Below the pieces are notes generated by a model. It had not been told where the DNA came from. It did no database searches and saw only the letters and a list, made by a program, of their open reading frames with translations. 64,000 nt of DNA from Burkholderiales bacterium PBB1. Its GTDB lineage: Bacteria; Pseudomonadota; Gammaproteobacteria; Burkholderiales; Burkholderiaceae_C. A program made the translations under genes and the position numbers. The DNA is taken from the NCBI GenBank assembly GCA_002255905.1, contig NKIN01000001.1, forward strand, positions 682,001 to 746,000, written 5' to 3'. Of this stretch, positions 55,581 to 63,941 are shown piece after piece; position 1 is the stretch's first letter; every line of letters begins with the position of its first letter.

Positions 55581-56629
55581 GATGCCAATACCTTGCTCGC
55601 GCGATCGCCCGACACGATGCGGCTCCACAGCTGGTTGCGGTGTTCTTCGCTTTCCACCGGTTGAAGCCACCTCAGCATGTCATTGGTCGCGTCGTCCGGC
55701 TCGGGGGAGGTGGTGTTGCTCAGGCCCTGGCGGCTCGTCAGCACCTGACCGGGCTCGTTTTCCAGCAAATAGTTGATCCAGGCCGTGGCGAGGTTCAGGT
55801 TGCGCGCACTGCGCGTGATGACCCAGCAGTCCAGCCAGGCCAGCGCGCCTTCCTTGGGCAGCGCGTAGCCCACATTCAGCCCGGCGGCCTTGCACAGTTG
55901 CAGCTGCTGCTTGCCGAAATTGGCAAACATCAGCGCGGCCTGTCGGTGCTTGAACAATTCGACGGATTCATCGGGTCGGGTGTAGAAGCCGGTGACGTTG
56001 CGGCGCAGGGCAATCAGGCGATCGACCATGCGCGGCCAATCCCGGTCGTCCAGCCTGAATGGCGACTTCAGCCCGAGTGACAGGGCGGCCAGCGAGAAAT
56101 TGTGCGTGCCGCCGTTGTAGGCGACCACCTTGCCGCGGTAACGCTCGTCCCACAAGGCAGACAGCGAATCCGGCGCCTTGGGCACCTGCCTTCGGTCGTA
56201 GATCAGCCCCATCTCGGAGTAGGTGTACGGAATGGCATAGGCGACCCCATCGTGAACGATGCCCGGGATCGATTTCAAATTGCGGAACCGCGCTCGCTGA
56301 CGCGCGAGGTTCGGCAAGGTCTCGGTGGCGATGCCGACCACCAGGCCCTTGCGGATGTATCGCTGCAGCTCGGCGGTGTTGACTGCAAAGACGTCGAAGT
56401 CCTGCGCGCCGTTGGCGATGATCTTGTTCCACAGGTCCAGATCGGAATCGATGACCGTGACCTCCACCCGGCTGCCATGACGCCGCTCAAAGGTTTGAAC
56501 GATGTCGGGATCGGCGTAACCGGGCCAAGCCAGCACGCGCAGGGTGTCGCCAGCCGCTCGCGCGTAACTTGCGGCGCTCGCCGCCAGGGCGCCGATGCAG
56601 AACTGCCGGCGATCAGGGTGCAGGAACAT
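55577..56629 (-). CDS. Periplasmic polyamine-type (PotD/NspS-like) binding protein
   Basis: The 350-residue protein resembles spermidine/putrescine-binding proteins of ABC importers: LRVLAWPGYADPDIVQTFERRHG near the start, DFDVFAVNTAELQRYI and the conserved YAIPYTYSEMGLIYDRRQVP. The N terminus has a twin-arginine-like signal (DRRQFCIGALAASAAS). No ABC permease or ATPase genes are adjacent. Instead the gene overlaps a membrane GGDEF gene by 4 bases, which suggests a sensor partner like NspS with MbaA in Vibrio rather than uptake. The ligand is unproven. Confidence 0.85.
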   Translation of the reverse strand: MFLHPDRRQFCIGALAASAASYARAAGDTLRVLAWPGYADPDIVQTFERRHGSRVEVTVIDSDLDLWNKIIANGAQDFDVFAVNTAELQRYIRKGLVVGIATETLPNLARQRARFRNLKSIPGIVHDGVAYAIPYTYSEMGLIYDRRQVPKAPDSLSALWDERYRGKVVAYNGGTHNFSLAALSLGLKSPFRLDDRDWPRMVDRLIALRRNVTGFYTRPDESVELFKHRQAALMFANFGKQQLQLCKAAGLNVGYALPKEGALAWLDCWVITRSARNLNLATAWINYLLENEPGQVLTSRQGLSNTTSPEPDDATNDMLRWLQPVESEEHRNQLWSRIVSGDRASKVLAS

Positions 56630-56979
56630 ATTCAGGGAAGACTGTAAGGCGTCGCGGGCTGCCGCATCGGTGTTATCGGCCGCGCTCGTACATTCTTGCG
56701 CTGCCCGGCGCGCTTCTCACTGACGATTCTCAAGTGGCGTAGCCACGCGGTGCGGTTCACCGATCATGGTGCCGCTGCGTTCGAGCAGCTGTTCGAAGCC
56801 GTCGAGCAGGCGGACACACCTACCGCGCGCCGTTGTGGCAGCGCAGGCCTCGGGCTGGCGCTTGCCAGCTTGCCGTGCCCCGGGTTGCCGACGTCGGCGC
56901 CGCACCGCACGCATTCGACTGCGAGCGCGCGTTGCGGGCCTAGGAGCTCCGCTGACTCCTCGGCCCGTGGGTCGGTGTG
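56630..56979. other. Intergenic region upstream of the binding-protein gene
   Basis: This 350-base gap separates the divergently placed binding-protein gene from the end of the S8 protease. It contains no intact gene. Its middle part holds a degraded histidine-kinase-like fragment, listed separately. A possible start region for the binding-protein gene lies within the first 80 bases, but no clear promoter was identified. Confidence 0.5.
56720..56878 (+). pseudogene. Remnant of a histidine kinase ATPase domain
   Basis: Translation of the plus strand from about 56720 gives an N-box-like stretch, ILKWRSHAVRFTDHG (compare the family's LNLLSNAVKFTDHG). It is followed after only a few residues by FEQLFEAVEQADTPTARR and CGSAGLGLALA, which resemble the F-box and G2 box FEQADTSTTRRYGGTGLGLAI. 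The intervening G1 box is missing, and no phosphorylation domain or receiver is present. The fragment is therefore a decayed kinase, not a working gene. Confidence 0.6.
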
Positions 56980-58863
56980 TCAGTACGACATCGCGAGGCT
57001 GTAGTTGCCGGCATTGCCGGTACTGCGCATCACCCGCAGCGCGAGCGTGACGGGGACCGTTCCACCGTTGGTCAGCGCCACCCGTTGCTGCCGACCATTG
57101 ACCCCAGGCACCATCAGCAGCTGCTGACCATTGCTGCGGTAGATGACCAGACCGAAGCCCGAGGTGGACCCTGCCGTCAGCGTGACCGTCACCGTCTTGC
57201 CGGCGGCAACGGCGAACTGGTAGAAATCGGTGTCGATGGTGCTGCTGAGCGAGCCGGAAACGAGGCTCGGCAGGGCGCTGATCTTCTGAGCGGCGGCCAG
57301 CGTGTTGTTGGGTTCAGCCTCTTTCACCTGTGTCACGCTGGGTGTCGGGGCAGGCGCAGGTGTGGGAGCGGGTGTTGGCGTCGGTGTGGGTGTGGGTGTG
57401 GGTGTGGGTGTCGGCGCGGGGGCGGTTGTCGTCGTTCCCTTGGCAGCCAGTGCGGCCACCACGGCGGCGTTCGCGTCGACGATGCCCGTGCCGCATCCCG
57501 TGCATGCCACCGGGAAAGCCCGTGCGGTGGACTTCAGCAGCGACGCGATCTGGTCGGGCGTCAAGGCGGGGTTCGCCGACAGCATCAGCGCCGCCACGCC
57601 GCTCACCACGGGTGTGGCCATCGAGGTGCCCATGTACGACGCGTAGCTGTCGGCCCCTGGCGTGGTCGTGCCGGCGTTCAGCGTGGACAACATGCCCGCG
57701 CCCGAATCGCCGCCGGGCGCTGCCAGCGCGACGTTGGTTCCGAAGTTGGAATACGACGCCTTGCCACCCGCCTTGCTGGTCGCGGCCACCGCGATGACGC
57801 CGCTGCAGTTGGCAGGTGAACTGCCGGTCGCGTTCGTGTTCGAGTTGCCGGCCGCGACGATGACCGAAGCTCCCCGTGCACGTGCTGCGTTGACGGCGTT
57901 CTGCGAGGTGATGTCGCAGGCGCCGCTGCCACCCAGTGACAGGTTGATCACCTTGGCCGGAGTCGGGTTCTGTGGCAAGCCGGTCACCGTACCGCCAGCC
58001 GCCCACACGATCGCATCCGCAATGTCCGAGGTGTAGCCGCCGCAACGGCCCAGTGCACGCAACGGCAGGATGCGTGCACCAAAAGCCACGCCGGTCACGC
58101 CGATGCCGTTGCCGCCCGCCGCGGCAGCCAGCCCCGCCACATGGGTGCCGTGCCAGGAGCTGTTGCGCGCGGCAGAGCCCGTGCCGCATGCGCCAGCCGG
58201 GGCATAGTCGCCAGGGTCGGTGGCGTCGGCATCGCGGCCTCCGCCGTCGACCGAGATCGCCGGGTTGACGATGAAGTCATAGCCCGGCAGCAGGTTGGCG
58301 GTCAGATCGGCATGCGGGCGCACGCCGGTGTCGATGACGGCAATCGTCACGCCGGCGCCCGTGGCGCGGTTCCACGCGTCTGGCGCGCCGATGCCACCGG
58401 TGGCATCCGAGAGCGCCCATTGCTGCGGGAACAGGGTGTCGTTGGGCACGTACATCGGCTGCAGGATGCGGTCGGGCTCGACGTACTCGATGGATGAGTC
58501 CCCGCTGCGCAGGCTCTGCATCAGGTTGCTGAGTTCGTCGCGGTTCATGCGCCGGCTGATCTGCATCACCTGGCTGCCGTTGTGCATCCGCCGCAGCGTC
58601 GAGACGCGCACGCCCTGCCGATTACCCGCCACCGTGATCGCGTTGCGCGAGCGCGCCGACAGCACATTGGTGCTGCCGTCGCGGTACTTCACGATCAGGC
58701 GATCGGTGGTCGTCAGCGATTCAGCAGACACCAGCCCAGCCGAGGGCGGCGTGGCGAACCGGGGCGCCTCGGGTCGGCTCGACCATGCTTGCGCGGGGGG
58801 GGTGAAGATGGCCACCGAGGTCGCCAGGACCAAGGGTGTCACGAAAACTCGGTGCAATTTCAT
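56980..58863 (-). CDS. Secreted S8 (subtilisin-like) serine protease with PPC domain
   Basis: The 627-residue protein has a Sec signal peptide (about 1-26) and a pro-region. The S8 catalytic domain carries triad residues Asp178 (IAVIDTGVRPH), His238 (SSWHGTHVAG) and Ser414 (GTSMATPVVSG), with oxyanion Asn340 (AAGNSN). A Thr-Pro/Ala-Pro linker follows at about 477-510, then a C-terminal PPC domain that often aids secretion (EAEPNNTLAAAQKI, DTDFYQFAV). The ATG at 58863 lies just behind a c-di-GMP riboswitch. It is presumably an exported protease. Confidence 0.93.
   Translation of the reverse strand: MKLHRVFVTPLVLATSVAIFTPPAQAWSSRPEAPRFATPPSAGLVSAESLTTTDRLIVKYRDGSTNVLSARSRNAITVAGNRQGVRVSTLRRMHNGSQVMQISRRMNRDELSNLMQSLRSGDSSIEYVEPDRILQPMYVPNDTLFPQQWALSDATGGIGAPDAWNRATGAGVTIAVIDTGVRPHADLTANLLPGYDFIVNPAISVDGGGRDADATDPGDYAPAGACGTGSAARNSSWHGTHVAGLAAAAGGNGIGVTGVAFGARILPLRALGRCGGYTSDIADAIVWAAGGTVTGLPQNPTPAKVINLSLGGSGACDITSQNAVNAARARGASVIVAAGNSNTNATGSSPANCSGVIAVAATSKAGGKASYSNFGTNVALAAPGGDSGAGMLSTLNAGTTTPGADSYASYMGTSMATPVVSGVAALMLSANPALTPDQIASLLKSTARAFPVACTGCGTGIVDANAAVVAALAAKGTTTTAPAPTPTPTPTPTPTPTPAPTPAPAPTPSVTQVKEAEPNNTLAAAQKISALPSLVSGSLSSTIDTDFYQFAVAAGKTVTVTLTAGSTSGFGLVIYRSNGQQLLMVPGVNGRQQRVALTNGGTVPVTLALRVMRSTGNAGNYSLAMSY
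57383..57411 (+). repeat. (GGTGTG)n tandem repeat coding the Thr-Pro linker
   Basis: Four perfect GGTGTG units plus a partial fifth run through the linker of the S8 protease. On the coding strand they read as alternating Thr-Pro codons. The array can change length by slippage in steps of two residues without a frameshift. Confidence 0.85.
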
Positions 58864-58869
58864 CGGCTG

Positions 58870-58907
58870 CCTCGTTGAGTCCGAGGCCAACCCGTGGAGC
58901 GGGTTGG
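58870..58907 (-). promoter_or_regulatory. Expression platform between c-di-GMP aptamer and S8 protease start
   Basis: On the minus strand two hairpins follow the aptamer: an 8-bp stem CCAACCCG-N5-CGGGTTGG (plus 58887-58907) and CCTCG-N7-CGAGG (plus 58870-58886). The second arm, CGAGG, is the likely ribosome site, 6 bases from the ATG. Pairing would hide it, so control of translation initiation is suggested. The first stem shares bases with the aptamer's 3' side. Confidence 0.65.
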
Positions 58908-58990
58908 CAGCCCCGCTACCGTGGCGCTGTGCGCTGTAGGCCGGAGGCTTTGCGTCCCATGCTTTCGCATGGTTTGCGGGAAATACCGTC
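58904..58990 (-). ncRNA. Cyclic-di-GMP-I (GEMM-I) riboswitch aptamer
   Basis: On the minus strand the leader of the S8 protease gene contains the GEMM-I consensus in order: CGCAAACC; a GNRA-capped hairpin (CATGCGAAAGCATG); GGGACGCAAAGCCTCCGG; CCTA; then GGTAGCGGGGCTGCC. These elements are the conserved core of class I c-di-GMP riboswitches, including the tetraloop (GAAA) and its receptor region (CCTA...GG). The aptamer ends only 40 bases from the start codon. Confidence 0.93.
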
Positions 58991-59136
58991 GACAGGTTAA
59001 TCGCACCGAGTGTGCCCAGCCAGGGTGCGGACCTGCCGATCACGGCCCGAGCGAGACATCCTGCTCGAATCGTCCACGCCGGCGTGCACCTCCGATGCCG
59101 CATTGCGTTGTTTTCGCACCCTGCACAATCTCGCCC

Positions 59137-60531
59137 ATGAGTCCTGCGCCGATGTTCCTGGATCCGACGCATCGGCTCGAACCCGCCGAATGTGCGCCCG
59201 CGGCGGTGGGCTACGCCCAGGCGCTGCGTTTCTGGCTGAAGCTCGGTTTCATCAGCTTCGGCGGGCCGGCCGGGCAGATCGCCATCATGCACACCGAGCT
59301 GGTCGAGCGCCGCCGCTGGATCAGCGAGAAGCGCTTTCTGCACGCACTGAACTACTGCATGGTGTTGCCGGGCCCCGAAGCCCAGCAGCTCGCCACCTAC
59401 ATCGGCTGGCTGATGCACCGCACCGCAGGCGGCATCGCGGCAGGCCTGCTGTTCGTGCTGCCGTCGCTGTTCATCCTGATCGGCCTGTCGTGGGTGTATC
59501 TGCGCTTTGGAGACGTGCCGCTGGTCGCTGGCGTCTTCTACGGCATCAAGCCGGCGGTCACCGCGCTGGTCGTGCATGCGGCCTACCGCATCGGCGGCCG
59601 GGCGTTGAAGAACGGGTGGATGTGGGGCATCGCCGCGGCCGCGTTCGTGGCTATCTTCGCGCTCCACGTTCCCTTCCCGGCCATCGTTCTGGTGGCGGCT
59701 TTGATCGGCCACGTCGGTGCGAAAGTCGCACCCCAGGTGTTCGCGCCGGTCGGTGGGCATGGCAGCTCGCAGAAGAACTACGGCCGCGCATTGATCGACG
59801 ACGACACGCCGCCGCCGGACCATGCGCTGTTCAAGCGCCGTCGCTTGCTGACGGTGCTGTCCATCGGCTTGAGCCTCTGGGCTGGTGCGATGGCCGTGCT
59901 GCTGGTGACCCAAGGCATGCAGGGCACGTTGACGCAGATGGGTTGGTTCTTCACCAAGGCCGCGCTGCTGACCTTTGGTGGCGCCTATGCGGTGTTGCCC
60001 TATGTGGTCCAGGGCGCGGTCGAGCAGCACCAGTGGCTGAGCGGCGCCCAGATGATCGACGGTCTGGCGCTTGGAGAGACCACGCCCGGCCCGCTCATCA
60101 TGGTGGTGGCCTTCGTTGGCTTCGTCGGCGGCTGGCTGAAACCGATGTTCGGGCCCGAGGCGCTGTTCACCGCCGGCGCGGTCGCTGCGTCGGTGGTGAC
60201 CTTCTTCATCTTTCTGCCGTCGTTCATCTTCATCCTGGCCGGTGGCCCGTTGATCGAGGCCACGCACGGCCGGCTTGGCTACACCGCGCCGCTGTCGGCC
60301 ATCACCGCCGCGGTGGTGGGTGTGATCCTGAACCTGGCGCTGTTCTTCGCGCACCACGTGCTGTGGCCGCAGGGCTTTGGCGGGCACTTCGATGCGGTGT
60401 CGGCACTGATCGCGGTGGCGGCCGTGCTGGCGCTGTTTCGCCTCAAGGTGGGTGTGATGCCGCTGCTGGCGGTGTGCGCGGCGGTGGGTCTGGCCGTCAC
60501 GCTGCTTGCCCCCGGCTGGCGCTCAGGCTGA
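59137..60531 (+). CDS. chrA: Chromate transporter-family protein (ChrA)
   Basis: ChrA/CHR proteins export chromate. The 464-residue product is the long form with two CHR domains. The first has [29 protein letters not shown] near 25-50 and the second has the partner motif [20 protein letters not shown] near 275, followed by the [21 protein letters not shown] segment. About twelve transmembrane helices are predicted. The ATG at 59137 gives the family start. The next gene begins 7 bases downstream. Chromate specificity is assumed from family membership. Confidence 0.9.
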   Translation: MSPAPMFLDPTHRLEPAECAPAAVGYAQALRFWLKLGFISFGGPAGQIAIMHTELVERRRWISEKRFLHALNYCMVLPGPEAQQLATYIGWLMHRTAGGIAAGLLFVLPSLFILIGLSWVYLRFGDVPLVAGVFYGIKPAVTALVVHAAYRIGGRALKNGWMWGIAAAAFVAIFALHVPFPAIVLVAALIGHVGAKVAPQVFAPVGGHGSSQKNYGRALIDDDTPPPDHALFKRRRLLTVLSIGLSLWAGAMAVLLVTQGMQGTLTQMGWFFTKAALLTFGGAYAVLPYVVQGAVEQHQWLSGAQMIDGLALGETTPGPLIMVVAFVGFVGGWLKPMFGPEALFTAGAVAASVVTFFIFLPSFIFILAGGPLIEATHGRLGYTAPLSAITAAVVGVILNLALFFAHHVLWPQGFGGHFDAVSALIAVAAVLALFRLKVGVMPLLAVCAAVGLAVTLLAPGWRSG

Positions 60532-60538
60532 GGTCGCG

Positions 60539-61696
60539 ATGGACCGCGTGGATTGCATCGTGATCGGGGCGGGTGTCGTCGGGCTGGCGTGCGCGCGAGC
60601 GATCGCGCAGAGCGGCCTGGAGGTGGTCATCGTCGAGCGGGAAGCCGCCTATGGCACCGGGGTCTCGGCGCGCAACAGCGAGGTGATCCATGCCGGGCTC
60701 TATTACCCGACCGGCAGCCGCAAGGCGCTGCTGTGCGTGCGTGGCGCGCAGCTGCTGTACGCGTACTGCGCCGAACGCGGCATCTCGCATCGCCGGTGCG
60801 GCAAGCTGGTGGTGGCCACACGCGATGCCGATCTGCCAGCGCTCGAAGCGTTGCACGCCAAGGGGGTGGCCAACGGCGTCACGGCGCTTCAGTGGTTGAC
60901 GCGTGCCGAGGCGTTGGCGCTCGAGCCCGAACTGCGCTGCGAGGGCGCGCTGTGGTCACCGGCCAGCGGCATCGTGGACAGCCACGGCCTGATGACGTCG
61001 TTGCTCGGTGACGCGGAATCTGCAGGCGCGGTGTTGGCGGTGGGCAGCGCCCTGGTCGGCGCGGTGCGCGACGGCGAGGGCTGGCGGGTCACGGTGCGGG
61101 AGGCCAGTGCCAGCGGCCCTGCGGATGCGGGCGACTTCGTGCTGCAAGCGCGTTGGATCATCAACGCGGGTGGGCTCGATGCGCAGGCTGTCGCAGCCTC
61201 GATGGAGGGCTTTCCAGCGGCCGCCATTCCACCGCGGCATCTGGCCCGAGGGCATTACTTCTCGCTGTCAGGGCGCGCACCGTTCTCGCGTTTGATCTAC
61301 CCGTTGCCCACCGATGGCGGGCTCGGCGTGCACCTGACGCTCGACCTGGGCGGCCAGGCCAAGTTCGGGCCGGATGTGGAGTGGATCGACGACACGACCA
61401 CGGCCACCGACCTGGGTCGCGACCTCGACTACAGCGTCGACGCGCGCCGCGCCGATGCCTTTGCCGCCGAAGTTCGCCGCTATTGGCCTCGGCTGCCGGA
61501 GGGGGCGCTGTCGCCCGCCTACAGTGGCATCCGGCCCAAACTCAGTGGTCCCGGCGAGCATGCGGCCGACTTCCGCATCGATGGGCCGGCCGAACACGGC
61601 TGTGCCGGCGTGGTCCAGTTGTTCGGCATCGAATCGCCCGGCCTCACCGCGTCGCTGGCCATTGGTGAGGTGGTGGCCGGCATCGTCAGCGCCTAG
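60539..61696 (+). CDS. FAD-dependent oxidoreductase, L-2-hydroxyglutarate dehydrogenase-like
   Basis: The 385-residue flavoprotein is of the DAO/LhgO type. It has the FAD motif [19 protein letters not shown] near residues 8-26, [19 protein letters not shown] near 40-57 (the L-2-hydroxyglutarate oxidase signature), [14 protein letters not shown], and a C-terminal [17 protein letters not shown]. LhgO oxidises L-2-hydroxyglutarate to 2-oxoglutarate with quinone as acceptor; a related 2-hydroxyacid is possible. It follows chrA by 7 bases and is probably in the same operon. Confidence 0.85.
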   Translation: MDRVDCIVIGAGVVGLACARAIAQSGLEVVIVEREAAYGTGVSARNSEVIHAGLYYPTGSRKALLCVRGAQLLYAYCAERGISHRRCGKLVVATRDADLPALEALHAKGVANGVTALQWLTRAEALALEPELRCEGALWSPASGIVDSHGLMTSLLGDAESAGAVLAVGSALVGAVRDGEGWRVTVREASASGPADAGDFVLQARWIINAGGLDAQAVAASMEGFPAAAIPPRHLARGHYFSLSGRAPFSRLIYPLPTDGGLGVHLTLDLGGQAKFGPDVEWIDDTTTATDLGRDLDYSVDARRADAFAAEVRRYWPRLPEGALSPAYSGIRPKLSGPGEHAADFRIDGPAEHGCAGVVQLFGIESPGLTASLAIGEVVAGIVSA

Positions 61697-61871
61697 CCGC
61701 TCGATCGCTGCCACCCCCACTCTGCGCCCCGGAAAGCACCCGGTTTTGCCCGCATTCGGATCGACTGCAGCGGGGGCTCGCCGCTAACATCGGAGCCGAG
61801 TTCCACGAGCGTCGCATGACACCTCATCCACCCGCTGCCGCTTGTTCCGGCTTACGACGGAGCACCTGCCG

Positions 61872-62972
61872 ATGACGGCACTGCTCCCCGGACTGTCTGG
61901 CAGTGAGGCGACGCTCTCTGCTGACACCGCCGCGCCATTTGCCCGTCGCCGCAGCGACGCCGCACAGTTGCTCAACCCGGGCGCAACGCCGACGATTCCT
62001 GCCGCAGCGCCCGTCGTGGTGCCTACCTTGTCGCTGCTGCTCATCGATGACGACCCAGGCATCGTGCAGGTGCTGGGCCGCATGCTTTGCGGACTGGGTC
62101 ATCTGCGCTTCGCGCTGTCGGGCCAGGATGCGCTGCGCCTGGCCCGTGAGTCGGCGCCCGATGTGGTGCTGGTCGATGCCGACATGCCCGGCATGAGCGG
62201 CTTCGAGTTCTGCGCGCTGATGAAGGCCGATCCGCAACTGGCCGAAGTGCCGGTGATCTTCGTGTCCAGCCATGGCGAGGTCGAGACCGAGGTCGCTGCC
62301 TTTGCCGCCGGCGCGGCCGACTTCATCCGCAAGCCGCCGGCCGCCGAGGTGGTGATGGTGCGGGTGCGCACACAGTTGCGCCTGAAGGCCTTGGCCGATG
62401 CATTGCGCCGCGCGGCCTTGGTGGACGGGCTCACGGGCGTCGCGAACCGGCGCCGCTTCGACGAGCAGCTGCAGAGCGAATGCGAACGCGCGTTGCGCAA
62501 CGGCGAACCGTTGTCGCTGCTGATGATCGACGTCGACCACTTCAAGCGTTACAACGACCGATACGGCCATCCCGCTGGCGATCTCTGTCTGCAGGAAGTG
62601 GCCACCGCCGTCCAAGGCCTGGTGCGCCGCCCGGCTGACCAGGTTGCTCGCTACGGCGGCGAGGAGTTCGCGATGCTGTTGCCGCAGACCGATCTGACCG
62701 GTGCGAGCCATCTGGCGGAGCGCGTTGTCGCAGCGGTGGAAGCACTGTGCATCCCGCACGAAGGTTCGCCACCGCGCCGCGTGGTCACCGTCTCGGTCGG
62801 TGTGGCATCTGCGAGCCGCATGCCCGCTGCGAATCACACCGCGCTGTCTGCCGAGGCGCTGATCCGCGCTGCCGATCAGGCGCTTTATGCCGCCAAGGCC
62901 GCCGGCCGATGCCAAAGTCAGACCTACCGGCCTCCGATCGCCACCGGTGAATTCGGCGGCGCCATCGACTGA
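61872..62972 (+). CDS. Response regulator diguanylate cyclase (REC-GGDEF)
   Basis: The 366-residue protein is a WspR/PleD-type output regulator. An N-terminal low-complexity segment of about 55 residues precedes a receiver domain with phospho-acceptor Asp102 (VLVDADMPGMSG) and a GGDEF domain with GGEEF at 262-266, in the sequence RYGGEEFAML. An RxxD inhibitory-site match (RPAD) stands five residues before it. The ATG at 61872 is preferred; a TTG 30 bases upstream also reads. The likely output is c-di-GMP. The paired sensor kinase is not in the window. Confidence 0.9.
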   Translation: MTALLPGLSGSEATLSADTAAPFARRRSDAAQLLNPGATPTIPAAAPVVVPTLSLLLIDDDPGIVQVLGRMLCGLGHLRFALSGQDALRLARESAPDVVLVDADMPGMSGFEFCALMKADPQLAEVPVIFVSSHGEVETEVAAFAAGAADFIRKPPAAEVVMVRVRTQLRLKALADALRRAALVDGLTGVANRRRFDEQLQSECERALRNGEPLSLLMIDVDHFKRYNDRYGHPAGDLCLQEVATAVQGLVRRPADQVARYGGEEFAMLLPQTDLTGASHLAERVVAAVEALCIPHEGSPPRRVVTVSVGVASASRMPAANHTALSAEALIRAADQALYAAKAAGRCQSQTYRPPIATGEFGGAID

Positions 62973-63107
62973 AAAATGGTGCGGCCGATCTGTGATGACA
63001 GGGCCGGCCAATTCATCCCGCGGTTGGCCGCCTCCGAGCTGCTGGCCGGCGTTGTGCGCCGACCTTCAGGCGCTGGAACTGATCCAACACGCCACTGAGG
63101 TGACACC

Positions 63108-63941
63108 ATGACCGAGATCCACGCTGCCCACGAGCCCACCATCCTGATCGTCGATGACGATGCGGGAGCGATCCAGGTGCTTGGCCGGATGCTGGCTGGC
63201 TTCGGTCGTCTGCGCTTTGCGACGCGCGGGGAGGACGCGCTGGTCCTGTCTCGTCAGGCAGTGCCCGATCTGGTGCTGCTCGACGAGGGAATGCCGGGCC
63301 TCAGCGGCTTCGACGTGTGCCGAGCGATGAAGGCCGACCCCGCGCTGGCTCATGTGCCGGTGATCTTCATCACCAGCTTCGACCAGCCTGACTTCGAGGT
63401 GCAGGCGCTGCGCCTGGGCGCGGTCGACTTCATCACCAAGCCCTGTGTCGCCACCGTGCTGCAGGACCGTGTGCGCGCAGTGCTGCGCGTACAGCGTCAG
63501 GCCGATGCCGCCTTGCGTGCTCAGCGCGAACAGTGGCAGCCGCTGGGCAACAGCCGCATCGCAGATATCGTCGCCGCGGCCGCCGATGCGGTCGTCAGCG
63601 TCGACGCCGCTGGCCACATCGTGCTGATCAATGCAGCTGCCTGCCGCCTGCTGAGCGTCTCGCCCGAGCAGGCCCTCGGCGCCCCGGCGCGACAACGGGT
63701 GCCTTTTCTCGACACGCTGCTGGCGCGGGCCGCGACAGACCCCGCCGCGTTCGATCGCGACACATGGGCGCTGGAGCAGGCCGGCGGTCGTGCGTGTGCG
63801 GTGGAGGCGTCGCTGTCGTGTCTGGGTGAGGGCGCAGAGCAGATCACCACGCTGATCTTGCGCGAGGTCACGCGGCGATTTCGTCTGGCACCCGCACGCG
63901 CCAACGCGCCAGGCCAGCACCCGCCGGAGCACCAGGCATGA
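63108..63941 (+). CDS. Response regulator with PAS-like domain (REC-PAS)
   Basis: The 277-residue protein has a receiver domain with phospho-acceptor Asp59 (VLLDEGMPGLSG) and the switch lysine region FITKPC. A PAS-like domain follows at about 150-265 (IVAAAADAVVSVDAAGHIVLINAAACRLL). No output or kinase domain follows. The receiver is close in sequence to that of the REC-GGDEF protein just upstream, including the DDDxGxxQVLGRMLxGxGxLRFA pattern, which suggests duplication. A good ribosome site (GAGGTG) precedes the ATG. The next gene overlaps by 4 bases. Confidence 0.88.
   Translation: MTEIHAAHEPTILIVDDDAGAIQVLGRMLAGFGRLRFATRGEDALVLSRQAVPDLVLLDEGMPGLSGFDVCRAMKADPALAHVPVIFITSFDQPDFEVQALRLGAVDFITKPCVATVLQDRVRAVLRVQRQADAALRAQREQWQPLGNSRIADIVAAAADAVVSVDAAGHIVLINAAACRLLSVSPEQALGAPARQRVPFLDTLLARAATDPAAFDRDTWALEQAGGRACAVEASLSCLGEGAEQITTLILREVTRRFRLAPARANAPGQHPPEHQA

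Noticed and set aside
57355-57425. Short tandem repeats considered as a CRISPR-like array
   Set aside because: The units are six bases, contiguous and in frame within the protease linker, without spacers.
56980-60387. 1135-residue frame containing the S8 protease
   Set aside because: The first ~500 codons run antisense to chrA and across the riboswitch; the signal peptide begins at the ATG at 58863.
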